The translations under genes were made by a program, and so were the position numbers. The notes under the pieces are model-generated. The model was not told the DNA's origin. It saw only the letters and a list, made by a program, of their open reading frames with translations, and did no database searches. From positions 248,001 through 312,000 of the forward strand of contig NZ_AEYE02000038.1 in assembly GCF_000298315.2 (NCBI RefSeq): a stretch of DNA of 64,000 bases. Reading direction: 5' to 3'. Source of the stretch: Rhizobium grahamii CCGE 502 (lineage in GTDB: Bacteria > Pseudomonadota > Alphaproteobacteria > Rhizobiales > Rhizobiaceae). Every line of letters starts with the position of its first letter. Within the stretch, counting starts at the first letter, position 1. Below are positions 1 through 9,092 of this stretch, in pieces.

Positions 1-6
1 GCTCAC
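1..6 (-). CDS. repB: RepB, first two codons only
   Basis: The minus strand reads GTG AGC at the left edge, with an AGGAGAGG ribosome-binding site a few bases upstream. This is where repB of a repABC operon should begin, about 100 bp after repA. RepB is the ParB-like centromere-binding partitioning protein and many begin Met-Ser-Arg. Only two codons lie inside the window, so the call rests on position and the ribosome-binding site. Confidence 0.45.
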
Positions 7-103
7 ATTTCCTCTCCTATTCTATTCCGACTGCGAGTTTTGCTCGTTGTTGGGAGCTCCCAATAACCCGGCCGGCAGGAAAACATGGCGGTGAGAATGT
101 CCA

Positions 104-1339
104 TCACGCGCGGCTCCAGGCCTGTTTGATAAGGGTCTCGATCTCGACATTGACGGCGTCCAGGGCTTCCATCGCCCTGTCATAGGTGGATCTGGTGAGA
201 TTTTCGCGCCCAATCTCGTAAAGCGTTTGCTTCGTAAGACCGGCATCCGACACGGCCGCGGACTTAACCATCGGGTTCGTGAGGACGTGGTCGTCGAACA
301 GATTGCGGAGGAGGGCGGCGACCTTGGTTTGTGGTGCATCTTGTGGCTCGAACCGCGTCAGCAAATAGCGGACGAAATCATACTTGAGGTCACCACCTGC
401 CTCCCGAACGACACCGAGGAGGTCTCGGGTCATCATCAGAAACTGGCTCATCGACGAGACGTCGAGCATTTGTGGGTGTACGGTCACGATCATCGCAGTG
501 GCCGCGCACAGCCCACTCAGGGTAAGGAAGCCGAGCTGCGGCGGACAATCGATCACGATCACATCGTAGTTGTCGGCAACACCGTCGAGCGCTTCTGCCA
601 CACGCGCGAAAAAAAGCGTTTCACCGCTACCACCAGCGCTCAGAGCCTTTGGAGTTGTGTGCTCGAACTCCATGAGCTCAAGATTACCGGGCACCAGATC
701 GAGCCCGTCGAAGTAGGTAGGGCGAATAACCTCAGACAAATCGCGGCGCTCCTGGTCATATCGGATGGCAGCATAAAGGGTCTGATTGGAAGCAACATCC
801 AGTTCCGGAAGAACGCCGAGCAGGGCCGATAGGCTCGCCTGTGGATCTAGATCCACAGCGAGAACGCGATAGCCCTGTAACGCGAGATATTGCGCAAGGT
901 GAGCCGACGTCGTCGTCTTGCCTGATCCCCCCTTGAAGTTCGTTACCGCAAGAACCTGAAGATGCTCGCCGGGACGGCGATGGGGGATAAAGTCAACGCT
1001 GCCGCGGCCGCGCGTTGAGTGGGCCAGCAGGTGTCGTATTTGGTTTATCTCGGACAAGGTGTAGAGCCGCCGACCGTTGCTGGTCGTTTCCGGCTGCGGA
1101 CCTTCGCCAGCCAGGGTCATCTTTCTCAACGTGGAATCGGATACACCCATCAGCCGGGCGGCTTCGCCGGACGTGAATTTTCGCAGGATCTTGTGAGAAG
1201 TAGGTGGAAACAGTGCTTCGCTCATCGACTGAAGGTGTGAACTCAGCAGATCGGCCTGCGCGCCGATCGTCTCGTCGACGCTGGGCAAGGCCTCGCGGTT
1301 ATTATTCGTCGCCACGCTCACGTTGAAATCTCTCATCAC
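104..1339 (-). CDS. repA: Plasmid partitioning protein RepA (ParA-type ATPase)
   Basis: This 411-residue protein is the first gene of the repABC operon. RepA is a Walker-type ATPase that segregates the plasmid together with RepB and usually also represses its own operon. A MerR-like helix-turn-helix lies at about residues 55-80, the deviant Walker A motif KGGSGKTTT at about 136-144, and the DCPPQLG motif further on. The length is normal for the family. It is transcribed away from traI, with about 350 bp between them. In Ti plasmids that gap holds both the replication and the quorum-sensing promoters. Two ATG codons lie in tandem at the start; the upstream one is taken. The protein appears intact. 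Confidence 0.95.
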   Translation of the reverse strand: MMRDFNVSVATNNNREALPSVDETIGAQADLLSSHLQSMSEALFPPTSHKILRKFTSGEAARLMGVSDSTLRKMTLAGEGPQPETTSNGRRLYTLSEINQIRHLLAHSTRGRGSVDFIPHRRPGEHLQVLAVTNFKGGSGKTTTSAHLAQYLALQGYRVLAVDLDPQASLSALLGVLPELDVASNQTLYAAIRYDQERRDLSEVIRPTYFDGLDLVPGNLELMEFEHTTPKALSAGGSGETLFFARVAEALDGVADNYDVIVIDCPPQLGFLTLSGLCAATAMIVTVHPQMLDVSSMSQFLMMTRDLLGVVREAGGDLKYDFVRYLLTRFEPQDAPQTKVAALLRNLFDDHVLTNPMVKSAAVSDAGLTKQTLYEIGRENLTRSTYDRAMEALDAVNVEIETLIKQAWSRA

Positions 1340-1409
1340 GGTTTTATCGCCAGAACAGAATATTTACCGTGACGATACCCGAAACGCTTTTGCTGGCAAG
1401 GTCTTAATG

Positions 1410-1426
1410 GTTAACGGCTGTTTAAC
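1410..1426. promoter_or_regulatory. Dyad GTTAA-N7-TTAAC upstream of repA
   Basis: A 17-bp interrupted palindrome lies about 70 bp upstream of the repA start. It resembles the repABC parS consensus (GTT, four bases, GC, four bases, AAC) but is one base longer. It could be a RepA operator or a degenerate parS site. This is inference from pattern only. Confidence 0.35.
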
Positions 1427-1525
1427 GCAGACGAGGCGACGAGATAGTCACGCCCGGACTTCTGACGTGTTTTCAAGCGTTTAGCCAAGCCATGCCCTTA
1501 TTACGTTCCCGATCTGTTTATCTGT

Positions 1526-1537
1526 GAATCCTACAAA
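1526..1537 (-). promoter_or_regulatory. Candidate quorum-sensing operator, repA side
   Basis: GAATCCTACAAA on the plus strand is the exact inverse of TTTGTAGGATTC at 1618-1629. The core TTGTAGGATT recurs upstream of traC. Its orientation points at repA, about 190 bp from the repA start. In Ti plasmids this region carries TraR-controlled promoters for both repABC and traI, so TraR binding is the natural guess. The sequence is unlike the classical tra box. Confidence 0.4.
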
Positions 1538-1617
1538 CCCTGCAATGGGCGTTTTGCTTCAAAGTGCCGAACCGAAACCGACTCAGAGATCAACGGATCG
1601 CGACTCACTCGCCAAAC

Positions 1618-1629
1618 TTTGTAGGATTC
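1618..1629 (+). promoter_or_regulatory. Candidate quorum-sensing operator, traI side
   Basis: TTTGTAGGATTC extends into the imperfect dyad TTGTAGGATTCGACAA. It ends 64 bp before the traI ATG and is the exact inverse of the copy at 1526-1537. The same ten-base core occurs about 80 bp before traC. The position fits an activator site for the traI-trb operon. Confidence 0.45.
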
Positions 1630-1693
1630 GACAACTGACGCCCGATTCCGATTCGTGCTGAGTTTCTGTCGTTCAACAACGACGGAGAGACTT

Positions 1694-2317
1694 ATGCAGA
1701 TTCTAGCGATCTCGAAACCTACAAATCATTCTGAAACCCAGCTGCTTCAAAACCATCATCAGCTCCGTGCGGCGGTCTTTTCCAACCGGCTGAATTGGGA
1801 TGTGAAGGTCGTTAACGGCTGCGAGGCAGATGCATTCGACGCTCTGGGCCCGAATTACATTCTGGCCATCTCAACAGGCGGACGACTAGCGGGCGCCGCA
1901 CGCCTGCTTCCTGCTACCGGCCCGACCATGGTGGCGGATGTGTTTCCCTCCCTGCTTCCTGAAGGTCGGCTGAACGCCCACCCCGGTATGATCGAAAGCT
2001 CCCGGTTTTGCGTCGACACCACGCTCGAAGAGGGGAGGGGAGACGGTACCGTACACGAGGCGACAGTCACCATGTTCGCCGGGATCATTGAATGGTGCGT
2101 CGCGAACGGCTTCTCCGAGATCGTCACGGTGACCGATCTCAGGTTCGAGCGAATTCTCGCTCGTGTGGAATGGCCGCTGCAGAGATTGGGCCAGCCTCAG
2201 AAGGTCGGCGTAACAACCGCCGTCGCAGGTACGTTGCCCGTGAACGCTGGGATCTTCGAGAGGCTACGGCCACCGAACTACCGATCCAACCTCACAACCT
2301 TCAGCCAAGCAGCCTAA
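1694..2317 (+). CDS. traI: Acyl-homoserine-lactone synthase TraI
   Basis: This LuxI-type enzyme of 207 residues makes the AHL signal from S-adenosylmethionine and acyl-ACP. The N-terminal LRAAVFSNRLNWDV segment matches the conserved Arg, Phe and Trp positions of the family. An AARLLPATGP stretch and the IESSRFCVD segment follow, with the family's conserved Glu and Arg. The start at 1694 is preferred because GGAGAG lies just upstream; an ATG 39 bp earlier has no such site. It heads the trb operon, with trbB 11 bp behind it, as in Ti and pNGR234a-type plasmids. Confidence 0.93.
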   Translation: MQILAISKPTNHSETQLLQNHHQLRAAVFSNRLNWDVKVVNGCEADAFDALGPNYILAISTGGRLAGAARLLPATGPTMVADVFPSLLPEGRLNAHPGMIESSRFCVDTTLEEGRGDGTVHEATVTMFAGIIEWCVANGFSEIVTVTDLRFERILARVEWPLQRLGQPQKVGVTTAVAGTLPVNAGIFERLRPPNYRSNLTTFSQAA

Positions 2318-2328
2318 AGGAGACCGCC

Positions 2329-3306
2329 TTGAACCAGCTTCGCTCCCATCCCCGGCTCGTGCGCAAACTTCAGGAGGCGCTTGGTGGTCAGCTCTGCGTG
2401 GCCCTCGACGATGCGACCGTCGTGGAAATCATGCTCAATCCGGACGGAAAGCTCTTCATCGAACGGCTGGGCCAAGGCGTTACGCCGGCCGGAGAAATGT
2501 CCTCCGCGGCCGCAGAAATGGTGATCGGAACCGTCGCCCATGCGCTTCAGTCAGAAGTGGATGACGAACAGCCCATCATATCTGGGGAGTTGCCGATCGG
2601 CGGCCACCGGTTCGAAGGGCTGCTGCCCCCTTTGGTGGCTAAACCCGCCTTCACCATTCGGCGCCGAGCGTCGCGGCTCATCCCGCTCAACGACTACATT
2701 CGGTCTGGGGTGATGAACGAGCAGCAGGCATCGACGATCCGCAGGGCCATCGCCGCACGGCTTAACATCATCATCTCGGGAGGAACAGGTTCCGGCAAGA
2801 CGACGCTCGCGAATTCAGTGATCGACGAAATCGTAAATTCCGCGCCGGAAGAGCGGCTGGTCATTCTCGAGGATACCGCCGAGATCCAGTGCGCGGCTGA
2901 AAACGCCGTTCTCCTGCACACGAGTGATACCGTCGACATGGGGCGTCTATTAAAGAGTACGATGCGGCTTCGGCCTGACCGCATCGTCGTCGGTGAGGTC
3001 CGCGATGGCGCTGCGCTCACATTGCTCAAGGCGTGGAACACCGGCCATCCCGGCGGGGTGGCGACAATCCACTCGAACAGTGCCATGTCGGCGCTTCGAC
3101 GACTGGAACAATTAACTGCCGAAGCAAGCCAGCAGCCGATGCAAGAGGTGATCGGCGAGGCGGTCGACCTGATCATCTCGATCGAGCGGACGCCGCGCGG
3201 ACGGCGCGTCCGCGACGTAATTCGGGTCGAACGTTTCGCACGCGGCCAATACGAAACCGAATCCGATCAGCTCACCGAAGAAGAGGAGGCGCGTCATGTC
3301 GCGTAA
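2329..3306 (+). CDS. trbB: TrbB, conjugal transfer ATPase (VirB11-like)
   Basis: This hexameric secretion ATPase of the trb type IV secretion channel has 325 residues. Walker [10 protein letters not shown] lies at about 151-159. The [12 protein letters not shown] Asp box, the [13 protein letters not shown] Walker B and the [13 protein letters not shown] His box follow in the usual order. I choose a TTG start behind AAAGGAGA, which gives the normal family length and N-terminus. An open frame continues upstream into traI but has no support as coding sequence. Its 3' end overlaps trbC by 11 bp, which suggests translational coupling. Confidence 0.93.
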   Translation: MNQLRSHPRLVRKLQEALGGQLCVALDDATVVEIMLNPDGKLFIERLGQGVTPAGEMSSAAAEMVIGTVAHALQSEVDDEQPIISGELPIGGHRFEGLLPPLVAKPAFTIRRRASRLIPLNDYIRSGVMNEQQASTIRRAIAARLNIIISGGTGSGKTTLANSVIDEIVNSAPEERLVILEDTAEIQCAAENAVLLHTSDTVDMGRLLKSTMRLRPDRIVVGEVRDGAALTLLKAWNTGHPGGVATIHSNSAMSALRRLEQLTAEASQQPMQEVIGEAVDLIISIERTPRGRRVRDVIRVERFARGQYETESDQLTEEEEARHVA

Positions 3307-3673
3307 GGTTTCGCTCTTCACCACCGGGCTCCTTCCGGCCCCTATCGTGCTCACCTCATTTGCTCCGGCTCTCGCCAGTTCCTCGGGCGGTGGTCTGCCT
3401 TGGGAAGGACCGCTGCAGCAAATTCAGGAGTCGATCACCGGTCCGGTTGCGGGTGCCGTTGCGCTCGCGGCGATGGCGATAGCCGGCGGCATGCTGATCT
3501 TCGGCGGCGAGCTCAACGATTTTGCGCGCCGTCTCGTCTACGTCGTGCTCGTGACAGGAATCCTTCTCGGCGCGACGCAGATTGTCGGTCTATTCGGTTC
3601 GACCGGTGCGTCGATTGGATTGACGAACGATCAGCTCAATCCGACCCCTATTGGGGAGGCGGCAAATGGCTGA
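3296..3673 (+). CDS. trbC: TrbC, conjugal pilin precursor
   Basis: This small protein of 125 residues is the VirB2-like major pilin. It has a long N-terminal signal sequence ending near ALASSSGGG and then two hydrophobic segments, at about residues 50-70 and 80-100. In this family the mature pilin may be cyclised by the TraF peptidase, which is also encoded in the window. It overlaps both trbB and trbD by a few bases, as expected for the operon. Confidence 0.9.
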   Translation: MSRKVSLFTTGLLPAPIVLTSFAPALASSSGGGLPWEGPLQQIQESITGPVAGAVALAAMAIAGGMLIFGGELNDFARRLVYVVLVTGILLGATQIVGLFGSTGASIGLTNDQLNPTPIGEAANG

Positions 3674-3965
3674 GTCGCTAGCGGGACTGCACCGCAATCT
3701 CATTCATCGGGCTCTCTCCCGTCCGAATCTTTTGATGGGAGCAGATCGCGAACTGGTGCTGCTCACCGGACTTGCCGCCGTCATTCTGATTTTCGTCGTC
3801 CTGACGATCTATTCTGCGATCTTCGGTGTCGCAGTCTGGATCCTGGTCGTCGGGGTTCTCAGGATGATGGCAAAGTCCGACCCGCTGATGCGCCGGGTCT
3901 ATATCCGGCACATTTCATACAGGCCCTACTACAAGGCGACGAGTTCGCCTTGGCGCCGGTACTGA
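3666..3965 (+). CDS. trbD: TrbD, inner-membrane transfer protein (VirB3-like)
   Basis: This 99-residue protein has a central hydrophobic region at about residues 25-60 and the ending [14 protein letters not shown], typical of TrbD. The ATG at 3666 with GGGGAGG upstream gives the family's usual length; an ATG 15 bp earlier would add five residues. VirB3-like proteins anchor the VirB4/TrbE ATPase to the membrane. trbE begins 10 bp downstream. Confidence 0.9.
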   Translation: MAESLAGLHRNLIHRALSRPNLLMGADRELVLLTGLAAVILIFVVLTIYSAIFGVAVWILVVGVLRMMAKSDPLMRRVYIRHISYRPYYKATSSPWRRY

Positions 3966-3975
3966 GGAGGCGCCC

Positions 3976-6432
3976 ATGGTCGCTCTGAAACGCTTCCGGG
4001 CCACAGGCCCATCCTTTGCCGATCTCGTTCCTTACGCCGGTCTCGTCGATAACGGCGTTCTTCTTCTGAAGGACGGCAGTCTCATGGCGGGTTGGTACTT
4101 TGCCGGCCCGGACTCCGAAAGCGCGACCGCTCTCGAACGCAACGAGCTGTCGAGGCAAATCAATTCAATCCTCTCTCGGCTCGGAAGCGGCTGGATGATC
4201 CAGGTCGAGGCGATCCGCATACCGACCATAGACTACCCGTCCAACGATCGGTGCCATTTCCCCGATCCCGTGACACGCGCGATCGACGCCGAGCGCCGGG
4301 CGCATTTTGCGCGCGAACAGGGACATTTCGAGAGTAAGCATGCAATCTTTCTCACCTACCGACCGCTGGAGTCGAAGAAGACGGCGCTGAGCAAATACAT
4401 CTATTCGGACGCGGGAAGTCGCAAGAGGTCTTATGCAGACACGGTGCTCTTCGTGTTCAAGAACGCCATTCGGGAAATCGAGCAGTATCTAGCGAACAAC
4501 CTTTCGATCCGTAGGATGGAAACGCGTGAGGTCAGTGAACGAGAGGGGACGCGAAGTGCCAGATACGACGAACTGCTGCAGTTCGTTCGCTTCTGCATCA
4601 CCGGTGAGAGCCATCCGATCCGGCTTCCCGACGTTCCCATGTACCTCGACTGGATTGCGACAGCTGAGCTCGAGCATGGGCTGACGCCGAAGATCGAGAA
4701 CCAGTTTCTCGGGGTTGTCGCAATCGACGGATTGCCGGCGGAAAGCTGGCCCGGGATCCTAAACAGTCTTGATTTGATGCCGCTCACCTATCGGTGGTCG
4801 TCGCGCTTCCTCTTTCTCGATGCCGACGAGGCGCGACAGAAGCTCGAACGCACCCGCAAGAAATGGCAGCAGAAGGTCCGGCCCTTCTTCGATCAATTGT
4901 TCCAGACGCAGAGCCGATCCGTTGACCAGGACGCCATGACCATGGTTGCCGAGACCGCGGACGCAATTGCACAGGCTTCGTCGCAACTGGTCGCCTACGG
5001 CTACTACACGCCAGTGATCGTGCTGTTCGATCACGACCGCGAAGCTCTCCAGGAGAAGGCGGAGGCGATCCGACGGCTGATCCAGGCCGAGGGTTTCGGA
5101 GCACGGATCGAAACGCTCAACGCCACCGATGCGTATCTTGGCAGCCTGCCGGGCAATTGGTACTGCAATATTCGCGAGCCATTGATCAACACCAACAACC
5201 TGGCCGATCTTATCCCGCTCAATGCGGTCTGGGCAGGTAGTCCCGTTGCGCCATGCCCGTTCTACCCGCCGAATTCGCCGCCGCTGATGCAGGTGGCCAG
5301 CGGCTCCACACCGTTTCGCCTCAACCTGCATGTCGACGACGTTGGACATACCCTGGTGTTCGGTCCGACGGGCTCCGGCAAGTCGACGCTTCTGGCGCTG
5401 ATCGTCGCGCAGTTTCGGCGCTACGAGAACGCCCAGGTCTTTGCCTTTGACAAAGGCAACTCACTGCTGCCGTTGACGTTGGCGGGTGGCGGCGACCACT
5501 ACGAAATTGGCGGAGACACCGAAGGGGAGGGAAGGGCGCTTGCCTTTTGCCCTCTCTCCGAACTCGGAAGTGATGCCGATCGGGCCTGGGCGAGCGAATG
5601 GATCGAGATGCTGGTCGCGCTGCAAGGTGTGACCACAACGCCCGATTACCGCAACGCCATCTCCCGACAGGTTGGCCTGATGACAACCGCTCCGGGCCGA
5701 TCTCTCTCGGACTTCGTGTCTGGCGTTCAAATGCGCGAGATCAAGGACGCGCTCCACCATTACACTGTCGACGGTCCGATGGGCCAGTTGCTCGATGCCG
5801 AGCAGGACGGTCTTTCGCTCGGAGCCCTGCAGACCTTCGAGATCGAGCACCTCATGAATATGGGTGAGCGCAATCTGGTGCCGGTGCTCACCTATCTGTT
5901 CCGGCGCATCGAAAAGCGCCTCGACGGCTCGCCAAGCCTGATCGTGCTGGACGAAGCCTGGCTGATGCTCGGTCACCCCGTTTTTCGCGCAAAGATCCGC
6001 GAGTGGTTGAAAGTGCTGCGCAAGGCGAACTGTGCCGTGGTTCTCGCCACACAATCGATCTCGGACGCGGAGCGCTCCGGGATCATCGACGTCCTGAAGG
6101 AATCCTGCCCGACGAAAATCTGCCTTCCGAACGGTGCGGCGCGCGAGCCGGGAACGCGGGAATTCTACGAGCGCATCGGCTTTAACGAGCGCCAGATCGA
6201 TATCGTCGCTGCCGCGACCCCAAAGCGCGAATATTACGTCGCCACGCCAGATGGCCGGCGCTTGTTCGACATGACGCTCGGCCCTGTCGCGCTGAGCTTT
6301 GTCGGGGCCTCAGGCAAGAACGATCTGAAGAGTATCCGGGCGCTGATTGCCGAGTACGGCCGCGACTGGCCAATCCACTGGCTGAACACGAGAGGAGTTC
6401 ACGATGCCGCATCGCTGCTCAATTTCGAATAG
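3976..6432 (+). CDS. trbE: TrbE, conjugal transfer ATPase (VirB4-like)
   Basis: At 818 residues this is the largest ATPase of the mating-pair-formation channel. Walker A GPTGSGKST sits at about residue 465, and LIVLDEAWLMLG in the last third is the Walker B motif. An LATQSISD stretch follows, as in VirB4 proteins. It powers pilus assembly and substrate transfer at the inner membrane. An AGGAGG precedes the start. The 3' end overlaps trbJ by 29 bp. No lesion is visible. Confidence 0.95.
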   Translation: MVALKRFRATGPSFADLVPYAGLVDNGVLLLKDGSLMAGWYFAGPDSESATALERNELSRQINSILSRLGSGWMIQVEAIRIPTIDYPSNDRCHFPDPVTRAIDAERRAHFAREQGHFESKHAIFLTYRPLESKKTALSKYIYSDAGSRKRSYADTVLFVFKNAIREIEQYLANNLSIRRMETREVSEREGTRSARYDELLQFVRFCITGESHPIRLPDVPMYLDWIATAELEHGLTPKIENQFLGVVAIDGLPAESWPGILNSLDLMPLTYRWSSRFLFLDADEARQKLERTRKKWQQKVRPFFDQLFQTQSRSVDQDAMTMVAETADAIAQASSQLVAYGYYTPVIVLFDHDREALQEKAEAIRRLIQAEGFGARIETLNATDAYLGSLPGNWYCNIREPLINTNNLADLIPLNAVWAGSPVAPCPFYPPNSPPLMQVASGSTPFRLNLHVDDVGHTLVFGPTGSGKSTLLALIVAQFRRYENAQVFAFDKGNSLLPLTLAGGGDHYEIGGDTEGEGRALAFCPLSELGSDADRAWASEWIEMLVALQGVTTTPDYRNAISRQVGLMTTAPGRSLSDFVSGVQMREIKDALHHYTVDGPMGQLLDAEQDGLSLGALQTFEIEHLMNMGERNLVPVLTYLFRRIEKRLDGSPSLIVLDEAWLMLGHPVFRAKIREWLKVLRKANCAVVLATQSISDAERSGIIDVLKESCPTKICLPNGAAREPGTREFYERIGFNERQIDIVAAATPKREYYVATPDGRRLFDMTLGPVALSFVGASGKNDLKSIRALIAEYGRDWPIHWLNTRGVHDAASLLNFE

Positions 6433-7207
6433 ATGGATGACGGGCTTGAGCGCCCTCGCAATCGGATTCGCTAACCTGGCGCCAGCCGAGGCTGGCACCG
6501 CCACCGGCGCAGCAACTGAGTGGACGCAGGTGCTCAACAACAGCGAGCTGGTTTCGCTTGTCGGTCAATCCGGGGAGCAGATCCAGAACCAAGTGACGCA
6601 GATCAGCCAGCTTGGCCATCAGATCGAAACGCAGCTGAACATCTATCAGAACCTGCTTCAAAACACAGCGACACTGCCATCTCACATGTGGGGACAGGTC
6701 GAGAGCGACCTCAACCGGCTTCGCAGCATCGTTGACCAAGGCCAAAGCATTTCGTTCTCGATGGGTAATGCCGATGATGTCTTGCAGCAGCGCTTCCAGA
6801 GCTATGCGAATCTCAAGACCAACCTTCCGAATGCCGCCAGCTTCTCGTCCACATACCAAACCTGGTCAGATACCAACCGTGACACGATCGCCAGTACATT
6901 GAAGGCGGCAAGTCTCACGGCCGACCAATTCGACAGCGAGGGAGCCACGATGTCTTCGCTGCGCTCGATGTCCGAGACCGCCGACGGGCAAATGAAGGCA
7001 CTCCAGGTCGGTCACGAAATCGCTTCGCAGCAAGTAGCGCAGATGCAGAAATTGCGAGGGCTCGTCTCACAACAGATGACTATGATGGGCACCTGGCTCC
7101 AGACCGAGCAGACTGACAAGGATCTCGCACAGGCTCGCCGGGAAAAGTTCTTTAGCGCAACTGCACCTTCAACGTCCGGCGGCGAAAGGATGAAAGTCGA
7201 ATGGTGA
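6404..7207 (+). CDS. trbJ: TrbJ, VirB5-like transfer protein
   Basis: This 267-residue exported protein has an N-terminal hydrophobic segment ending near LAPAEAG and is otherwise rich in predicted coiled coil (many Gln and Leu). VirB5-like proteins are minor pilus components. The start lies inside the trbE end, behind GAGAGGAG. The stop codon overlaps the trbL start, leaving no room for trbK. Confidence 0.9.
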   Translation: MPHRCSISNRWMTGLSALAIGFANLAPAEAGTATGAATEWTQVLNNSELVSLVGQSGEQIQNQVTQISQLGHQIETQLNIYQNLLQNTATLPSHMWGQVESDLNRLRSIVDQGQSISFSMGNADDVLQQRFQSYANLKTNLPNAASFSSTYQTWSDTNRDTIASTLKAASLTADQFDSEGATMSSLRSMSETADGQMKALQVGHEIASQQVAQMQKLRGLVSQQMTMMGTWLQTEQTDKDLAQARREKFFSATAPSTSGGERMKVEW

Positions 7208-8391
7208 GCATGCGTGCCACAACAAGCTTTCACGTGCTGCGAGCCGCAGTGTTGATCGCCGCACTTTCGGCGGTGGCAGCCCAGCCTGCATTCGCCCAAG
7301 AAGGATCGGTGCTAACATCACTTCAAAACCAGATCTCGACGGCTGCCAAGGGGTGGGAGACCACCGTCATGGATGCTGCGAAATCGTTGTTCCAGATTCT
7401 CGCGACGATCGAGATTGGCATTGCAGCCGTCTGGCTGGCCATCCAGGCCGCATCACTTGATAGCTGGTTCGCAGAGCTGGTGCGACGGATCATGTTCGTC
7501 GGCTTCTTCGCCTTCGTGCTCGGACAGGGGCCGACCTTCGCCAAGGCTGTGGTCGACAGCCTTTTCCAGATTGGGGCTGGCGGTGGAACTGCTTCACCTG
7601 CCGACGTCTTCAACGCTGGCCTCGCCGTCGCAACGAAGATGTCGGAGAAGATCCAGTTCGGCCTCTTCGAGGACAACGCGCTCGCGATCTCGGCAGCATT
7701 CGCCATGGTCGTCGTCGTCATCTCATTTTCGCTTGTTGCCGCGATTTTCGTGAGTGTGATGGTGGAGATGTATATCGGTCTGCTCGCCGGCATGATTATG
7801 CTCGGGCTTGGCGGATCATCCTACACCAAAGATTTCGCAGTCCGTTATTTGGTTTACGCTTTCTCGGTGGGAATGAAGCTCATGGCGCTTGTCATGATCT
7901 CACGTATCGGATCGGAGGTACTGATCGGACTCGCGAACCAACCCGATATCGGAGACCAGTTTCAGACTGCCTTGGCGATAGCCGGTATAGCCGTCGTCAT
8001 CTTCATCATCGCGAGCTACGTTCCGAACATCATGCAAGGCGTAGTGCAGGGGGCATCGGTTTCGGGAGGGATGGAGGCTATTCGCCACGGCGGCCAAGCC
8101 ACGTCCTTCGCCGCAGGCGCCGGTTTTCTCGGAGCAGGGGCGGCTGGAGCCGGATTTTCGGCAGGCCAAGCGGCTCGAGCCGCGGGCTCGTCGGTCATCG
8201 GAGCTGCCTTCAAGGGCCTCGGCGCTGGCATCGGCTCGGCCAGCAGCGCTGCAGGGTCCGCAGCCAAGGAGAAGGCGATCGGCTCGCCTGGCGCATACGC
8301 GGGATCGATCCTAGGGCTCGCCAACGCCAAGCTCGATGAAAGCCGCAGTGGCCACAGCGCCGCCAAGCGACCACCCGAACGCAACGACTAA
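7201..8391 (+). CDS. trbL: TrbL, polytopic membrane transfer protein (VirB6-like)
   Basis: This 396-residue protein has a signal-like N-terminus and at least five hydrophobic segments between about residues 55 and 275. The soluble tail is rich in Gly and Ala, as usual for TrbL. It forms part of the inner-membrane translocation pore. In Ti-type plasmids the lipoprotein gene trbK sits between trbJ and trbL. Here trbL starts 7 bp inside trbJ, so trbK is absent. Confidence 0.92.
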   Translation: MVSMRATTSFHVLRAAVLIAALSAVAAQPAFAQEGSVLTSLQNQISTAAKGWETTVMDAAKSLFQILATIEIGIAAVWLAIQAASLDSWFAELVRRIMFVGFFAFVLGQGPTFAKAVVDSLFQIGAGGGTASPADVFNAGLAVATKMSEKIQFGLFEDNALAISAAFAMVVVVISFSLVAAIFVSVMVEMYIGLLAGMIMLGLGGSSYTKDFAVRYLVYAFSVGMKLMALVMISRIGSEVLIGLANQPDIGDQFQTALAIAGIAVVIFIIASYVPNIMQGVVQGASVSGGMEAIRHGGQATSFAAGAGFLGAGAAGAGFSAGQAARAAGSSVIGAAFKGLGAGIGSASSAAGSAAKEKAIGSPGAYAGSILGLANAKLDESRSGHSAAKRPPERND

Positions 8392-8413
8392 CAACAACAG
8401 AAGGGGATGATCG

Positions 8414-9076
8414 ATGGCCGCTAAGAACGCTCCCGAAAACCCGTATCTCGCCGCACGCCAGGAATGGTCGGAGCGATATGGCTCATACGTCAAAGCCGCG
8501 GTCGCCTGGCGGGTGGTCGGGATTCTCGGCATGACAATGGCGGTGATCGGTTTCACTTACGCCTTGTATTTAAGCACACAGGTTAAGCTCATGCCCTACA
8601 TCGTCGAGGTCGACAAACTCGGAACCTCTGTGACCGCCGGTTTTCCAGCACAAATCGAATATGCTGATGTGCGCGTTGTTCGCGCGACCCTTGGCAACTT
8701 CGTGAGCAGCTTCCGCTCCATCACGCCCGATGCAGTTGTGCAGAAGCAATATATCGACCGCACGTACGCACTCCTCAGGACTTCAGACCCGTCCACCGAG
8801 AAGATCAATGCCTGGTTCCGCGGCAATTCGCCGTTCGAAAAGGCGAAGACCTCGACAGTTGCGATCGAGGTCAACAACATCGTCGCGCTCTCAAACCAGA
8901 CATATCAGATCGACTGGACGGAATATGAGCGCGACCGCAAAGGCAAGGAGATGGGCACGCGCCGGTTTCGGGGTATCGCGACGGTCACACTGACCGCGCC
9001 GCAGGATGAGGCGACAGTCCGGCTCAACCCGATCGGTCTCTACGTCCGCGATTTCGACTGGACTGCACAGCTTTAA
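8414..9076 (+). CDS. trbF: TrbF, VirB8-like transfer protein
   Basis: This 220-residue protein has one membrane segment at about residues 38-60 and a periplasmic VirB8-type domain containing the [11 protein letters not shown] stretch. VirB8 proteins nucleate assembly of the secretion channel. It starts 22 bp after trbL, behind AAGGGGATG, and is followed by trbG after 16 bp. It appears intact. Confidence 0.92.
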   Translation: MAAKNAPENPYLAARQEWSERYGSYVKAAVAWRVVGILGMTMAVIGFTYALYLSTQVKLMPYIVEVDKLGTSVTAGFPAQIEYADVRVVRATLGNFVSSFRSITPDAVVQKQYIDRTYALLRTSDPSTEKINAWFRGNSPFEKAKTSTVAIEVNNIVALSNQTYQIDWTEYERDRKGKEMGTRRFRGIATVTLTAPQDEATVRLNPIGLYVRDFDWTAQL

Positions 9077-9092
9077 GGGCAGGAAAACTCAA

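Noticed and set aside
227-832. Plus-strand open frame opposite repA
   Set aside because: repA is certain from Walker motifs; the antisense frame has no ribosome-binding site or domain.
1340-1693. Search for a classical tra box (GTGCAGATCTGCAC core)
   Set aside because: Not found between repA and traI or between traA and traC; only the TTGTAGGATT motif recurs.
1811-1822. GTTAACGGCTG inside traI, resembling the dyad at 1410
   Set aside because: It lacks the second arm and lies in coding sequence, so it is probably chance.
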